Below, piece by piece: positions 8,027 through 17,342 of a stretch of 64,000 bases of DNA. How positions within the stretch are numbered: position 1 is the stretch's first letter; each line of letters starts with the position of its first letter. Location: positions 1 through 64,000 of the forward strand of contig NZ_JABKAU010000006.1 of assembly GCF_013377885.1 (NCBI RefSeq), read 5' to 3'. The DNA comes from Hymenobacter lapidiphilus. Lineage in GTDB: Bacteria > Bacteroidota > Bacteroidia > Cytophagales > Hymenobacteraceae. Both the position numbers and the translations under genes were made by a program. Under the pieces are notes generated by a model. That model worked only from the letters and a program-made list of their open reading frames with translations, was not told the DNA's origin and searched no databases.

Positions 8027-9928
8027 ATGCCCGACCAACCTACGCCCCTACCCTACCTCATCATCGACTTCGACAGCACTTTTACGCAGGTAGAAGGCTT
8101 GGATGAGCTGGCCGATATTGCCCTCGAAAACAGCCCCGAACGCGAAAAAATTGTGGGGCAGATTCGGGCGCTGACGGACCGGGGCATGAGCGGCGAGCTG
8201 GGTTTTGCCGAGTCGTTGAAGCAGCGGCTGGCGCTGCTTCCGGCCCGGCGCGAGCATCTGCCGCTGCTGGTGGAGCGGCTGCAAGGGAAGGTGTCGGAGA
8301 GCATCCGGCGCAACCGCAGCTTCTTCGAGCAGTTTCCGGGCCGGGTGTACATCGTGAGCAGCGGCTTCCGCGAGTTTATTGAGCCGGTGGTGGGCGAGTT
8401 TGGCATTGCGCCCGAGTTCGTGCTGGCCAACACGTTCACGTTTGACAAGGACGACCATATTACCGGCTTCGACCCCGACAATGTGCTGAGCCGCGACGGG
8501 GGCAAAATTGAGCAGCTGCGCCGCCTGCACCTCACGGGGCCGGTGTACGTGCTCGGCGACGGCTACACTGATTACCAGATGCGCGAGGCCGGCCTGGCCG
8601 ACCGCTTCTACGCCTTCACCGAAAACGTGGCCCGCCCCGCCGTGGTGGCCCAGGCCGATAAAGTACTGCCTTCCTTCGACGAATTTCTCTACCAGAACAA
8701 GCTACCCATGAGCCTGAGCTACCCCAAAAACCGCATCAAAGTCCTGCTGCTCGAAAATCCCGACCCGCGCGCCGCCGAGCTGCTGCGCCAGGAGGGCTAC
8801 CAAGTGGAGCTGGTGCCCGGCGGCCTCGACGAGGACGAATTGGTGGAGCGAATTGAGGGCGTGAGCCTGCTCGGCATCCGCAGCAAAACCCAAGTAACGG
8901 CCCGGGTGCTCGAAGCCGCCAACCGCCTCATCGGCATCGGTGCGTTCTGCATCGGCACCAACCAGATTGACCTGACCGAGTGCCTGAAAAAGGGCGTAGC
9001 CGTGTTCAACGCGCCCTTCAGCAACACCCGCTCGGTGGTGGAGCTGGCGCTGGGCGAAATCCTGCTGCTGGCCCGCCGCGTGCCCGAAAAGAATGCCCTG
9101 ATGCACGCCGGCAAGTGGGATAAGTCGGCGGGGGGGGCCTTTGAGGTGCGGGGCAAGAAGCTGGGCATCGTGGGCTACGGCAACATCGGCTCGCAGCTGT
9201 CGGTGGTGGCTGAAGCAATCGGGCTGCAGGTATTCTACTTCGATATTGCCGAGAAGCTGCAGCTGGGCAACGCCACCCGCTGCCGCACCCTGGCCGAGCT
9301 GCTGGCCCAGGCCGACATCGTGACGCTGCACGTAGACGGCCGTCCCGAGAACACCAACCTGTTCGGGGCCGAAGAATTTGCCCGCATGAAGCCGGGCGCC
9401 CTGTTTCTCAACAACGCCCGCGGCCCGGTAGTCGATGTGCCGGCCCTGGCCGCGGCCCTGCGCTCGGGCCACCTGGACGGGGCCGCCGTCGACGTGTTTC
9501 CGTACGAGCCCAAAACCAACGACGAGCCGTTTGAGAGCGAGCTGCGCGGCCTGCCCAACGTGCTGCTCACGCCCCACATTGGCGGCTCCACGGCCGAGGC
9601 GCAGCGCAACATTGCCGAGTTTGTGCCCGAGCGGCTGATGCAGTACATCAACACCGGCAACACCCAGCAGAGCGTCAATTTCCCCAACATCCAGCTGCCC
9701 GAGCAGGCCGCCCACCGGCTCATGCACATCCACCACAACGTGCCCGGCGTGCTGGCCCAAATCAACCAGGTGCTGGCCGCCCATTCGGTCAATATTCTGG
9801 GCCAGTACCTGAAAACCAACGAGCACATCGGCTACGTGATTACCGACGTGGACAAGCAGTACGAGCCCGCCCTGATTGAAAAGCTGCGCGAAATCGAGCA
9901 CACGATTAAGTTTCGGGTGCTGTATTAA
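8027..9928 (+). CDS. serA: Fused phosphoserine phosphatase - D-3-phosphoglycerate dehydrogenase
   Basis: One 633-residue chain combines two enzymes of serine synthesis. Residues 8-225 are a HAD phosphatase of SerB type: the nucleophile motif is DFDST (Asp14, Asp16), motif II is SSGF (110-113) and the acidic motif is GDGYTD (176-181). Residues 234-560 are a 3-phosphoglycerate dehydrogenase: NAD site GYGNIGS (382-388), Arg464 in ARGPVVD and His516 in TPHIGGS. Residues about 563-633 form an ACT regulatory domain, suggesting feedback by serine. The chain covers the first and last steps of the phosphoserine pathway; the aminotransferase SerC is not in the window. Start chosen at ATG 8027 because residues before it lack homology. 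Confidence 0.93.
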   Translation: MPDQPTPLPYLIIDFDSTFTQVEGLDELADIALENSPEREKIVGQIRALTDRGMSGELGFAESLKQRLALLPARREHLPLLVERLQGKVSESIRRNRSFFEQFPGRVYIVSSGFREFIEPVVGEFGIAPEFVLANTFTFDKDDHITGFDPDNVLSRDGGKIEQLRRLHLTGPVYVLGDGYTDYQMREAGLADRFYAFTENVARPAVVAQADKVLPSFDEFLYQNKLPMSLSYPKNRIKVLLLENPDPRAAELLRQEGYQVELVPGGLDEDELVERIEGVSLLGIRSKTQVTARVLEAANRLIGIGAFCIGTNQIDLTECLKKGVAVFNAPFSNTRSVVELALGEILLLARRVPEKNALMHAGKWDKSAGGAFEVRGKKLGIVGYGNIGSQLSVVAEAIGLQVFYFDIAEKLQLGNATRCRTLAELLAQADIVTLHVDGRPENTNLFGAEEFARMKPGALFLNNARGPVVDVPALAAALRSGHLDGAAVDVFPYEPKTNDEPFESELRGLPNVLLTPHIGGSTAEAQRNIAEFVPERLMQYINTGNTQQSVNFPNIQLPEQAAHRLMHIHHNVPGVLAQINQVLAAHSVNILGQYLKTNEHIGYVITDVDKQYEPALIEKLREIEHTIKFRVLY

Positions 9929-10100
9929 TCGTGGATTGGCGCGGATTGCACAAATTTTGCAGACGGTTGCGGGGCGCCGAAGCACTCGTTTTGTTGGTAC
10001 GGCTGGCGGTGGTTGTGGTGGATGAACGAGCGTAGCGGCGGCCACAAAATTCTGCGGATATTAAGCGCGGTTTCTCCTTGCCGCTCCTTATTCTATACTC

Positions 10101-11234
10101 ATGAAAAAGACGTTACTACCACTGCTGCTGCTGGCCGCCGCCCCGCTGCTGGGGCAGGCCCAAGCTCCTGCCCAATTCACCATCAAAGGCCAGTTAGGCA
10201 AAATAGCTGCCCGTTCCAAGGTGTTTCTGTATGACAGAGAGAAGGGTTACCTCGACTCAGCGGAGGTGAAAAACGGCGCGTTTGTGCTCAAAGGCACCGT
10301 AGCCGAACCCGCGCAGGTTACGTTGCAGCTGCTCAACAACGGCAACCGCTACCGCCTGCGTACGGGCCAGGCCGACAACGTTGTTTTGTACCTCGAAAAA
10401 GGCACCATCAACCTCCAGAGCCCCGATTCGCTGGGCCGCGCCACCGTAACGGGCACCCCGCTCAATAACGACTACCGGCAGCTGCAGGCGCTAACAAAAC
10501 CCATTCAGAGCCAGTTCGAGGCCCTCTATGCGGCTTACCGGGCCACGCCCAAAGAGCAACGCACCCCCGAGTTCATGCAGCAGAGCGACGAGCAGAACGA
10601 GGCCCTTAGACAAATAATCAGCCAGCAATACGCGGCCTTCATCGGCACCCACCCCAGTTCGGTAGTGAGCCTGGATTTGGTGAAGGAAATGGGTTTGCCC
10701 GTGCCCGACTACACCAAAGTAGCGCCGCTGTTTGCCCTACTGGCGCCTGCCGTGCAAGGTAGCCCCGCCGGCCAGCGCTACGCCGCCGAACTGGCCATCC
10801 TCAAAACCGTGTCGGTGGGCGCCGTGGCCCCCGATTTTACGCTACCTACGCCCGAGGGCAAGGCCGTGGCCCTGAGCAGCCTGCGCGGCCAGTACGTGCT
10901 GATTGATTTCTGGGCCAACTGGTGCGGCCCATGCCGCGAGGAAAACCCCAACGTGATAAAAGCCTACAATACCTACAAGGGCCGTAACTTCACGGTGCTG
11001 GGCGTATCACTCGATGAGGCCAAGGCCCGCGCCAATTGGCTCAAAGCCATTGCCGACGACCAACTGCCCTGGACCCAGGTAGCAAACCCGCGCGGTGGGG
11101 AAAATGAAGCGGTCAAACGCTACCACATCCAGGCCATCCCCCAAAACTTCCTGATTGACCCCCAGGGCATCATTGTGGCCACCAACCTGCGGGGTGCCGA
11201 GCTGCAAACCACGCTGGCTCAACTGCTCAAGTAG
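10101..11234 (+). CDS. TlpA-like thioredoxin-fold protein with DUF4369 domain
   Basis: 377 residues with a signal peptide (cleavage near QAQA, residue 20). Residues about 25-120 form the beta-rich DUF4369 domain common in Bacteroidota. A helical linker leads to a redoxin/AhpC-TSA domain from about 238. Its active site is WCGPC with Cys275 and Cys278, and the cis-proline loop is IPQNFLID. The protein is predicted to sit in the periplasm and reduce or shuffle disulfides, as TlpA and ResA proteins do. It has no neighbours that point to a specific client such as cytochrome c. The 172 bp before it hold no gene. Confidence 0.9.
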   Translation: MKKTLLPLLLLAAAPLLGQAQAPAQFTIKGQLGKIAARSKVFLYDREKGYLDSAEVKNGAFVLKGTVAEPAQVTLQLLNNGNRYRLRTGQADNVVLYLEKGTINLQSPDSLGRATVTGTPLNNDYRQLQALTKPIQSQFEALYAAYRATPKEQRTPEFMQQSDEQNEALRQIISQQYAAFIGTHPSSVVSLDLVKEMGLPVPDYTKVAPLFALLAPAVQGSPAGQRYAAELAILKTVSVGAVAPDFTLPTPEGKAVALSSLRGQYVLIDFWANWCGPCREENPNVIKAYNTYKGRNFTVLGVSLDEAKARANWLKAIADDQLPWTQVANPRGGENEAVKRYHIQAIPQNFLIDPQGIIVATNLRGAELQTTLAQLLK

Positions 11235-11320
11235 CGCCAACGGCTAACAGTTACGAAGCGGCCAAAGCAGCATAAGTTGCGGCTCCTTAGATCTAACAGA
11301 ACGGCTCTGCGTTACTCCGC

Positions 11321-11374
11321 GCAACCCTCTGCGCACCTCTGCGCACCTCTGCGCACCTCTGCGCACCTCTGCGG
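11321..11374. repeat. Short tandem repeat, 10-bp unit
   Basis: Four exact copies of GCGCACCTCT (11331-11370) follow a diverged copy, GCAACCCTCT. The array sits between the thioredoxin gene and the 3' end of the convergent carboxypeptidase gene. Such arrays can change length by slippage. Confidence 0.9.
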
Positions 11375-11421
11375 GAAAGCTATTTGCCCATCAGCACCGC
11401 AAACGTGCCGCGGGCACATCA

Positions 11422-12792
11422 CTATAGCCCCTCCCGCACCAACGTCAGCAGGCGCTCCATCTCGCGGCGGATTTCGCTGGTGGGCCGCACGTAGTTGTTG
11501 TTGAAAAAGCTGAAGGCCACCAGCCGGCCCGACCGGGTGCGCAGGTAGCCGGCCAGATTGTGGTTGTTGGTGAGCGTGCCGGTTTTACCCCAGAGCCAGG
11601 GCCCGGTTTTGCCGCCCAGATAGCCCCGCCGCAGCGTGCCCTGCCCCCCGCCGGCCGCCAGCAGGCTCAGCAGCCGCGGCTCGGGTACCTGCTGGTGCAG
11701 GCGCACGAGCAGCGCCGTGAGGAAGCGGGGCGTGAACAGATTGAGCCGCGAAAGCCCTGAGCCGTCCACCCACTGGGGCTGGTCGGGCAGGGTACGCAGA
11801 TAGTTCTGCTGCATGGTGCGGATAACGCGGGCCGGGCTCAGCGAATCGGGCGCGAGCGTGGCGGCGCAAATCAGCAGCAGCTGCTCGGCCAGGAAGTTGT
11901 CGGACACCCGCAGCATGCGGCGGTAGAGCGAATCGGGCGGCAGCGTGCGCAAAATGCGCACCGAGTCGGCAGCCCGCAGGCGTAGCGGGCCGGCCGCCAG
12001 CACCGGGCGGCGCAGCGTGTCCTGCAGCAGCTGGAGCAGCAAAGCGGAGCTGGTCCGGAACGGCACCTCATCCACCCAGGCCTTGGCCGATGGGAACACG
12101 AAAAAGCGGTTTTCTTCGGGTTGCCGCTGCACGTGGTCGTTGGCGGGGTTGGGGCGGGTGCCGGGCGCGGGGGCCGTGAGGGGCCGAAAAAAGCGCGGCA
12201 GCACCCGGGGCGCAGTCGGCGCCGGCCGGCCATAGAAGCGCACGGTGTTGCCATAAATGGGCATTGGGCTTCGCTCGGGCTGGAAGTAGTAGCCATAATC
12301 GTCCCAGCTCCAGCCGGGGCCGAAAACGGGCGGCGTGGGCACCTGGGCGTAGAGCAGCACTTTTTCGGGCCGGCTTTTGAGGAAGTCGAAGACGCGGCGG
12401 GCCGGTACGTCGCCGTGCAGCAGCATGGGGTCGCCGGTACCCCAGAACAGCAGCGTATCGGGGCCCCGCTGCACGTAGCGCAGGCCGGGCAGCGAGTCGG
12501 AGGCCAGCAGCGTGAGGCCGGCGTAGAGCGTGAGCAGCTTGGTGGTGCTGGCCGGCGTGAAGTAGCGGCTGTCCTGATAGCCAAACAGCGGCTGGCCGGT
12601 AGTGGCGTCGGCCAGGCTCAGGCCCACTTGGTGCTGGCGTAGCACGGCCGAAGTCCGCAGCTGCTCATCGAGCCAGCCGAGGTTGGGAGCCGGCAGCGCG
12701 GCCGGTGCGGCAGTGGTTTGGGCGGCCAGCGCCAGGGGCAACAGGGTGCCGCCGAGCACTAGGGCCAGGCAGCGAAATAGAATAGAGAGCAT
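11422..12792 (-). CDS. dacB: D-alanyl-D-alanine carboxypeptidase/endopeptidase, PBP4 type (peptidase S13)
   Basis: Start taken at ATG 12792 (MLSILFRC), two codons inside a longer GTG frame; 456 residues with a signal peptide ending ALAAQ. The penicillin-binding motifs are in order: STTK with Ser82 and Lys85, SDN at 297-299 (followed by FLAEQLL), and KTG at 403-405 in WGKTGTL. The spacing between the first two motifs contains the large insert typical of the S13/PBP4 family. It trims peptidoglycan stem peptides or cuts crosslinks in the periplasm. A second KTG at 395-397 is not expected to be catalytic. The gene is divergent from the DUF5700 gene and is separated from it by a hairpin repeat. 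Confidence 0.9.
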   Translation of the reverse strand: MLSILFRCLALVLGGTLLPLALAAQTTAAPAALPAPNLGWLDEQLRTSAVLRQHQVGLSLADATTGQPLFGYQDSRYFTPASTTKLLTLYAGLTLLASDSLPGLRYVQRGPDTLLFWGTGDPMLLHGDVPARRVFDFLKSRPEKVLLYAQVPTPPVFGPGWSWDDYGYYFQPERSPMPIYGNTVRFYGRPAPTAPRVLPRFFRPLTAPAPGTRPNPANDHVQRQPEENRFFVFPSAKAWVDEVPFRTSSALLLQLLQDTLRRPVLAAGPLRLRAADSVRILRTLPPDSLYRRMLRVSDNFLAEQLLLICAATLAPDSLSPARVIRTMQQNYLRTLPDQPQWVDGSGLSRLNLFTPRFLTALLVRLHQQVPEPRLLSLLAAGGGQGTLRRGYLGGKTGPWLWGKTGTLTNNHNLAGYLRTRSGRLVAFSFFNNNYVRPTSEIRREMERLLTLVREGL

Positions 12793-12838
12793 AGGCACGC
12801 AAAACTAGGGAATAGGAAAGCTAAGTAGTCCGGGCGCT

Positions 12839-12924
12839 GTAGGGGCAGGGCTTGCCCCCGCCCGCCGTTCACACCGCTTCAACGACAATCGTCTGGCGGC
12901 GGGCGGGGGCAAGCCCCGCCCCTA
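12839..12924. repeat. Family A long hairpin, copy 3
   Basis: Inverted repeat with arms GTAGGGGCAGGGCTTGCC and GGCAAGCCCCGCCCCTAC. Compared with other copies the arm reads TTGCCCCC rather than TTGTCCCC, and the opposite arm carries the matching change (GGGGGCAA). It lies between two divergent genes, so a terminator role is unlikely here. Confidence 0.88.
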
Positions 12925-12988
12925 CGTCGTTCTGGGCTCCCCGCTAATCACTACTTTACACCCGAATTTCCGCGCCCTTTAACATCCT

Positions 12989-14086
12989 ATGAAACCACTC
13001 TACCTGCTACTCCTACCCCTGCTGGCGCTGCTGGCCCGGCCGGCAGCCGCCCAAACCGTGAACGTGGAAGCCGCCGAGCGGTACTGGGAGATGACCGACG
13101 CTTTACGGCGCGACCAGCCGCTTACCGACGCCATGTGGAACGCCTTTGTGGCCGTGCCCGCCAACCAACGCTACATTGCCAGCGTGTTCAGCGAGAAAGA
13201 CCTGAAAAGCTACCGCCGCGCCATTGAGGTCATCTACCGTCCCAGCCTCGACTCGTTGCGCCAGGCTCGCCTGAAGGCCAACTCCTGGTATTATGTGCTC
13301 AACGAACAGTACCGCCAGCGCGAGCCCGAGTTCCGGGCCTACCTGCGCGAAACGGCCCAGCAGCCCGGCTACCTCGACCTGATGTACGAGCTGGCCTACG
13401 AGTACCTGCCGGCCCGTGCCCGCCGGCCGGTGGTCAACCTGCAGCTGGCCTACGTGGCCATCGGCAACGACGCCATTTCGGAGCAGGAGGGTATCGTGTT
13501 CAGCCTTAAATCGGCCGTTGACTGGGACAAGCCCAAGGCCGGCATCCTCGAAGCCCATGAAATGCATCACCAGCTGCGCCCCGGCCTCGATTTCAGCTTC
13601 GCCGACTCGCTCGACCGGCCCCTGCTATACGCCCTGAACATGACCCTGAACGAGGGCCTGGCCGACCTGATCGACAAGAGCGTGCTGCTCCGCTCGCCCG
13701 CCGACCCCGAAGGGATTGAGGAGTGGCTGCTAGCCTCTGCTCCGGCCGTGCTGCATAAGCTCGACTCGGTGATGCAGGCTACCGCCGCCCGGCCCACTGC
13801 GCCGCGGCCCGAGCTGCGCTACTACCGCCGCCTGTACAACAGCAGCACCGGGCACCTGCCGGGCTTTTTTATGGCCCGCACCATTGAGCGCAACGGTCTG
13901 CGCCCCCAGCTATTGGCCTCCTCCGACGACCCGATGGCCTTTTTCCTGCTTTACCAGCAGGCGGCCCGGCGCGATAAAACGCGGCCCCCAACATTTTCGG
14001 ACGCTTCGGTGGCGTACCTGAAATCTTTGCAGAAAAAATACGTGCGCCCGGCACGACAGGCGCGGGTGCGGGCGTTGACTCCGTAG
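12989..14086 (+). CDS. DUF5700-family putative zinc-dependent protease
   Basis: 365 residues with a signal peptide (ARPAAAQ, cleavage near residue 21). The zinc-binding motif HEMHH gives His190, Glu191 and His194; the third ligand is probably Glu222 in NEGLADL, the gluzincin arrangement. This matches the Bacteroidota DUF5700 family, described as putative zinc proteases. It is predicted to act in the periplasm or to be secreted; no substrate is known. A TACTTTAC box at 12952-12959 may be its promoter. The next gene, a lipoprotein, follows by 47 bp in the same direction. Confidence 0.78.
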   Translation: MKPLYLLLLPLLALLARPAAAQTVNVEAAERYWEMTDALRRDQPLTDAMWNAFVAVPANQRYIASVFSEKDLKSYRRAIEVIYRPSLDSLRQARLKANSWYYVLNEQYRQREPEFRAYLRETAQQPGYLDLMYELAYEYLPARARRPVVNLQLAYVAIGNDAISEQEGIVFSLKSAVDWDKPKAGILEAHEMHHQLRPGLDFSFADSLDRPLLYALNMTLNEGLADLIDKSVLLRSPADPEGIEEWLLASAPAVLHKLDSVMQATAARPTAPRPELRYYRRLYNSSTGHLPGFFMARTIERNGLRPQLLASSDDPMAFFLLYQQAARRDKTRPPTFSDASVAYLKSLQKKYVRPARQARVRALTP

Positions 14087-14119
14087 AAATCCGGCGCGCA
14101 ACCCTTGCGGCCCGCCGCG

Positions 14120-14128
14120 TATCTTTAC
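14120..14128 (+). promoter_or_regulatory. Putative -7 box abutting a start codon
   Basis: TATCTTTAC resembles the Bacteroidota -7 element TAnnTTTG and ends only 5 bp before the ATG at 14134. If it is used, the mRNA would be nearly leaderless. Confidence 0.5.
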
Positions 14129-14133
14129 GGCCT

Positions 14134-14685
14134 ATGCTGCGCTCTTTTGTTACCTGGTTTTCGCTTTTGATTATGGCTACGGCCCTGGCGGCCTGCTGCG
14201 GCTCGACGGCCTGCGAGTGCGACGATGCCTTCGCCGATGCCGTGGGCCTGGAGTTCAGCGCCGACATTACGGGCACCAACCCCACCGGCTTCCGGGCCAG
14301 CGAGGTAGACACGGTATACCTAGTGCGGGTGCCGCTTGATACCACCCAACGGCCCCTCGCCGATACTGTGCAGCTAGTGCGCTCAATAGCCCGGTTTTCG
14401 CAGCCCGTCATCATCAATAATACCACACCCTTCGCCCAGGCCGGCAACCGCAAGCTCGATGCTTACTCGTACCAGCTGTACCTGGCGCCTGCCCGCCGCG
14501 CCACGCCCACGTTCCGCCTCACCATCGACAGCGTGCAGCTGAACACCGATTTCCGGGCCGAGGGCTGCTGCACTTGCTTCGAAAACAACCGCAAGCTGGT
14601 ATACCTCAACGGCAACACAACGCCCCTCGACCGAACCGACGTGGCTGGCAACAACGCGCTGATATCAGTGGAAATAAAGCGGTAG
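14134..14685 (+). CDS. Lipoprotein of unknown function
   Basis: 183 residues. The N-terminus has a membrane signal ending in LAAC, so the first Cys of the CC pair at about residue 21 is the likely lipidation site. The mature part is cysteine-rich near both ends (CCGSTACECDD and GCCTCFENN), which suggests disulfides or a metal site. Between these it reads as beta strands, for example VDTVYLVRVPL and YSYQLYLAPA. I do not recognise the family. It is anchored to the outer or inner membrane facing the periplasm. Confidence 0.7.
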   Translation: MLRSFVTWFSLLIMATALAACCGSTACECDDAFADAVGLEFSADITGTNPTGFRASEVDTVYLVRVPLDTTQRPLADTVQLVRSIARFSQPVIINNTTPFAQAGNRKLDAYSYQLYLAPARRATPTFRLTIDSVQLNTDFRAEGCCTCFENNRKLVYLNGNTTPLDRTDVAGNNALISVEIKR

Positions 14686-14791
14686 CGTCCAGCCCTTCGC
14701 CCGCTCGGGCACGTCCGGCCGGGGTGCCGTTTCGTATAGCTTCCTATCCGGCCGTTGCCACTGCGGCCGCCGGCTTGCCTTTCTGCTCCCT

Positions 14792-17182
14792 ATGCGCTCC
14801 GAATCTGCTCCTGCTGCCACCTCTGACTCTGTTACAACCACGCCCGCGCCTGTAGCGGCGGTGCCCGTTCCGGCCGCTGCCGTCGTGGGTTTCCCCTTCC
14901 GCACCTCGCTCAGTCTGGAGCCCCTTATTGCCTACTGGAAAGCCGGTGAGGCGTCGGCCAACGAGGGCATTGCCCTGCTCTCTCGCTCGGTAGGGGCGCA
15001 GGTAGCCGCCGCCGACTGGGCGCGTGGGTCCATCACCGACCTCGACCAGCTGGAGTGCAACTGCGACTTGGTGGAAACAATCATGCTGGCCGTGTTTCCG
15101 CCCGCATCCTTCGAAACCGATATTGTGGGCGCCGTAGCGCCTTTCCAGCGCCACAGCTTCTACTACACCCCCCGTTTTGCCGACGTGCTGCTCAATGCCC
15201 AGCACATCATCAAGCAGCCGCTCAACATCAGCATGGAGCAGCTGGAGGCCTACACCACGCGCATGGCCTACCAGCTCATTCTCGACAAGGTGTACGGCGT
15301 GAAACTGCCCCTGCAAACCGGGGTGGTGTTTACGGTGCCCGACTACCAGATGGGCCTGTACCGCCACTACAGCGTCGATTTTAACTCTACGTTCCTCAAT
15401 GTGCATGTGGAAGGCGAAAAGCCCGAGCTGAGTGACGAGCAGCTGGAGTTTCTGAGCCGCAACCCCCACCGCACCGAGCTGTGGCTGGAGCTGCTGCCCC
15501 CCGAAAGGTTCGTGCTTGAAGGGTTCAATATTCTGCACTTGGTTGATGTAACGGAGCAGGAAGTACTGTCGGAGCTGAAGTACGACTTGCTGGAGCGCGA
15601 CGTGCTGCAGGCCTCCGACCGGCTCGAACAGATTCAGGAAAAGCTGCGGGTACTGTTTGGCAAGCCTGCCCTGCAGCTGGGCATTGCGGCCTACGACGAA
15701 AACAAGCGTGCCTTCGTGGACTTCGGCCGTAAAATCAACCACAGCTTCCTTACCAAGCAGCTCCACAACCCCGATGCCAGCTCGGGCTTCCGCCAGATTT
15801 ACGGCCGCCTCTGGGCCGACCGCCGCCCGCTGGTGCTCGAAGACGTGGAGCAAGCCGATATTCCGGAAGATCTGCGCGAGCAGATCCTGAGGCTGGGGAT
15901 TCGCTCAGCCATTCTGGCCCTACTGCCCTACGGCGACGATACGGTGGGTTTGCTGGAGTTGGCTTCGCCTACCGTGGGCGAGCTGAATGAGTTCAGCCTG
16001 GAGTACGTAAACCAGTTTTTGCCCCTGTTTGCGGTGGCCGTGAAGCGCAATGCCGAAGACCTGCAAACCCGGGTGCAGGCCATTGTGAAGGAGAAGTTTA
16101 CGGCCATCCACCCTACCATGGAATGGCGCTTTACCGATGCCGCCCAGAACCTGCTACAGAAGCTGGAAGACGGCAACCGCCAGGCCGAAATGGAGGATAT
16201 CGTGTTTCATGATGTATACCCGCTGCACGGCGCCTGCGACATCCGGGGCAGCAGCGCGGCCCGCAACGAGGCCATTCAGGGCGACCTGATTGAGCACCTC
16301 ACGCTGGCCGGCAAGGTGCTCAAGAAAGCTTCCGACTTCCAGCAGCTCCCGATTCTGGATGAGCTGCGGTTTTACGTGGGCAAAAACCTGCGCCGCTTGC
16401 GCCAGGGCATGGCCAGCGGCGACGAGGTAAGCATCTTCGACTCCATCCGCACCGAAATGGAGCCGCTGTTTGAGTACCTGGGCAATAACACGCCCGAGCT
16501 CCGGCCCGTTATTGCCCAGTACTGGGCCCAGATTGACCCCGAGCTGGGCATCCTCTACAAGCGGCGCAAGGCCTTCGAGCAGAGCACCACGCTGCTCAAC
16601 GATGCTATTGCCGCCTACCTCGACGAGGAGGATGCCAAGGCCCAGGCCATGTTCCCACACTACTTCCAGCGCTTCAAAACCGATGGCGTAGAGCACAATA
16701 TTTACGTGGGGGCCGCCCTGGTCGAAGACAAACCCTTCGACCTGGTATTCCTCAAAAACCTGCGCCTGTGGCAGCTGCTGACCATGGTGGAGATAACGCG
16801 CCGCACCGCCGCCATGCGCGACCAGCTGCCGCTGCCACTCGAAACCACCCAGCTCATCCTCATCCACAGTCAGCCCCTAAGCATCCGCTTCCGCCAGGAT
16901 GAGCGCCAGTTCGACGTGGATGGCGCCTACAACATCCGCTACGAAATCATCAAGAAGCGCATCGACAAAGCCACTATCATGGGCAGCGGCGAGCGGCTCA
17001 CGCAGCCTGGCTATCTGGCCCTGGTGTACAGCCAGCAGCGCGAGGCCGACGAGTACTTCGAGTACCTCGATTACCTGCAAGACCGTGGCCTGCTCGAAGA
17101 CGAAATTGAGGAGCTGGAGCTGGAAGAGCTGCAAGGCACTAAAGGCCTGCTGGCGCTACGCGTGAAGGTGAAGATGGCGTAA
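14792..17182 (+). CDS. Large GAF-domain protein
   Basis: 796 residues without a signal or membrane segments, so cytoplasmic. After a Pro/Ala/Thr-rich start of about 35 residues, the central part (about 270-430) reads as a GAF-like sensor domain: LQLGIAAYDENK, a helix pair and AILALLPYGDDTVGLLELASP. The rest is mostly helical with charged segments, ending in a Glu-rich stretch (EDEIEELELEELQG). No kinase, cyclase or DNA-binding output domain is seen. Similar large GAF proteins of unknown role occur in Bacteroidota. It stands alone, with a hairpin repeat after its stop. Confidence 0.72.
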   Translation: MRSESAPAATSDSVTTTPAPVAAVPVPAAAVVGFPFRTSLSLEPLIAYWKAGEASANEGIALLSRSVGAQVAAADWARGSITDLDQLECNCDLVETIMLAVFPPASFETDIVGAVAPFQRHSFYYTPRFADVLLNAQHIIKQPLNISMEQLEAYTTRMAYQLILDKVYGVKLPLQTGVVFTVPDYQMGLYRHYSVDFNSTFLNVHVEGEKPELSDEQLEFLSRNPHRTELWLELLPPERFVLEGFNILHLVDVTEQEVLSELKYDLLERDVLQASDRLEQIQEKLRVLFGKPALQLGIAAYDENKRAFVDFGRKINHSFLTKQLHNPDASSGFRQIYGRLWADRRPLVLEDVEQADIPEDLREQILRLGIRSAILALLPYGDDTVGLLELASPTVGELNEFSLEYVNQFLPLFAVAVKRNAEDLQTRVQAIVKEKFTAIHPTMEWRFTDAAQNLLQKLEDGNRQAEMEDIVFHDVYPLHGACDIRGSSAARNEAIQGDLIEHLTLAGKVLKKASDFQQLPILDELRFYVGKNLRRLRQGMASGDEVSIFDSIRTEMEPLFEYLGNNTPELRPVIAQYWAQIDPELGILYKRRKAFEQSTTLLNDAIAAYLDEEDAKAQAMFPHYFQRFKTDGVEHNIYVGAALVEDKPFDLVFLKNLRLWQLLTMVEITRRTAAMRDQLPLPLETTQLILIHSQPLSIRFRQDERQFDVDGAYNIRYEIIKKRIDKATIMGSGERLTQPGYLALVYSQQREADEYFEYLDYLQDRGLLEDEIEELELEELQGTKGLLALRVKVKMA

Positions 17183-17223
17183 AGGCGAAAGAGTAGTAGT
17201 GAGCACGGAGAGGCGAGGATAAA

Positions 17224-17332
17224 AAAGGAACGTCATTCTGAGCGAAGCCGAAGAATCTCTACCGCTTCGTTGCAATGGTAATCCAACGAAGCGGCAGAGA
17301 TTCTTCGGCTTCGCTCAGAATGACGTTCCTTT
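17224..17332. repeat. Family B long hairpin, copy 1
   Basis: Inverted repeat with arms starting AAAGGAACGTCATTCTGAG and ending CTCAGAATGACGTTCCTTT, with one mismatch in the inner part (CTCTA against GCAGAG). The loop region is around TTGCAATGGTAATCCAA. It lies between the convergent GAF and PAP2 genes. Confidence 0.9.
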
Positions 17333-17342
17333 CTACTCCATA

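Noticed and set aside
11321..11374. CRISPR-like array
   Set aside because: Units are 10 bp and adjacent, with no spacers; it is a simple tandem repeat.
11277..11504. 75-codon plus-strand frame across the tandem repeat
   Set aside because: It is made of translated repeat units and overlaps the real carboxypeptidase gene end.
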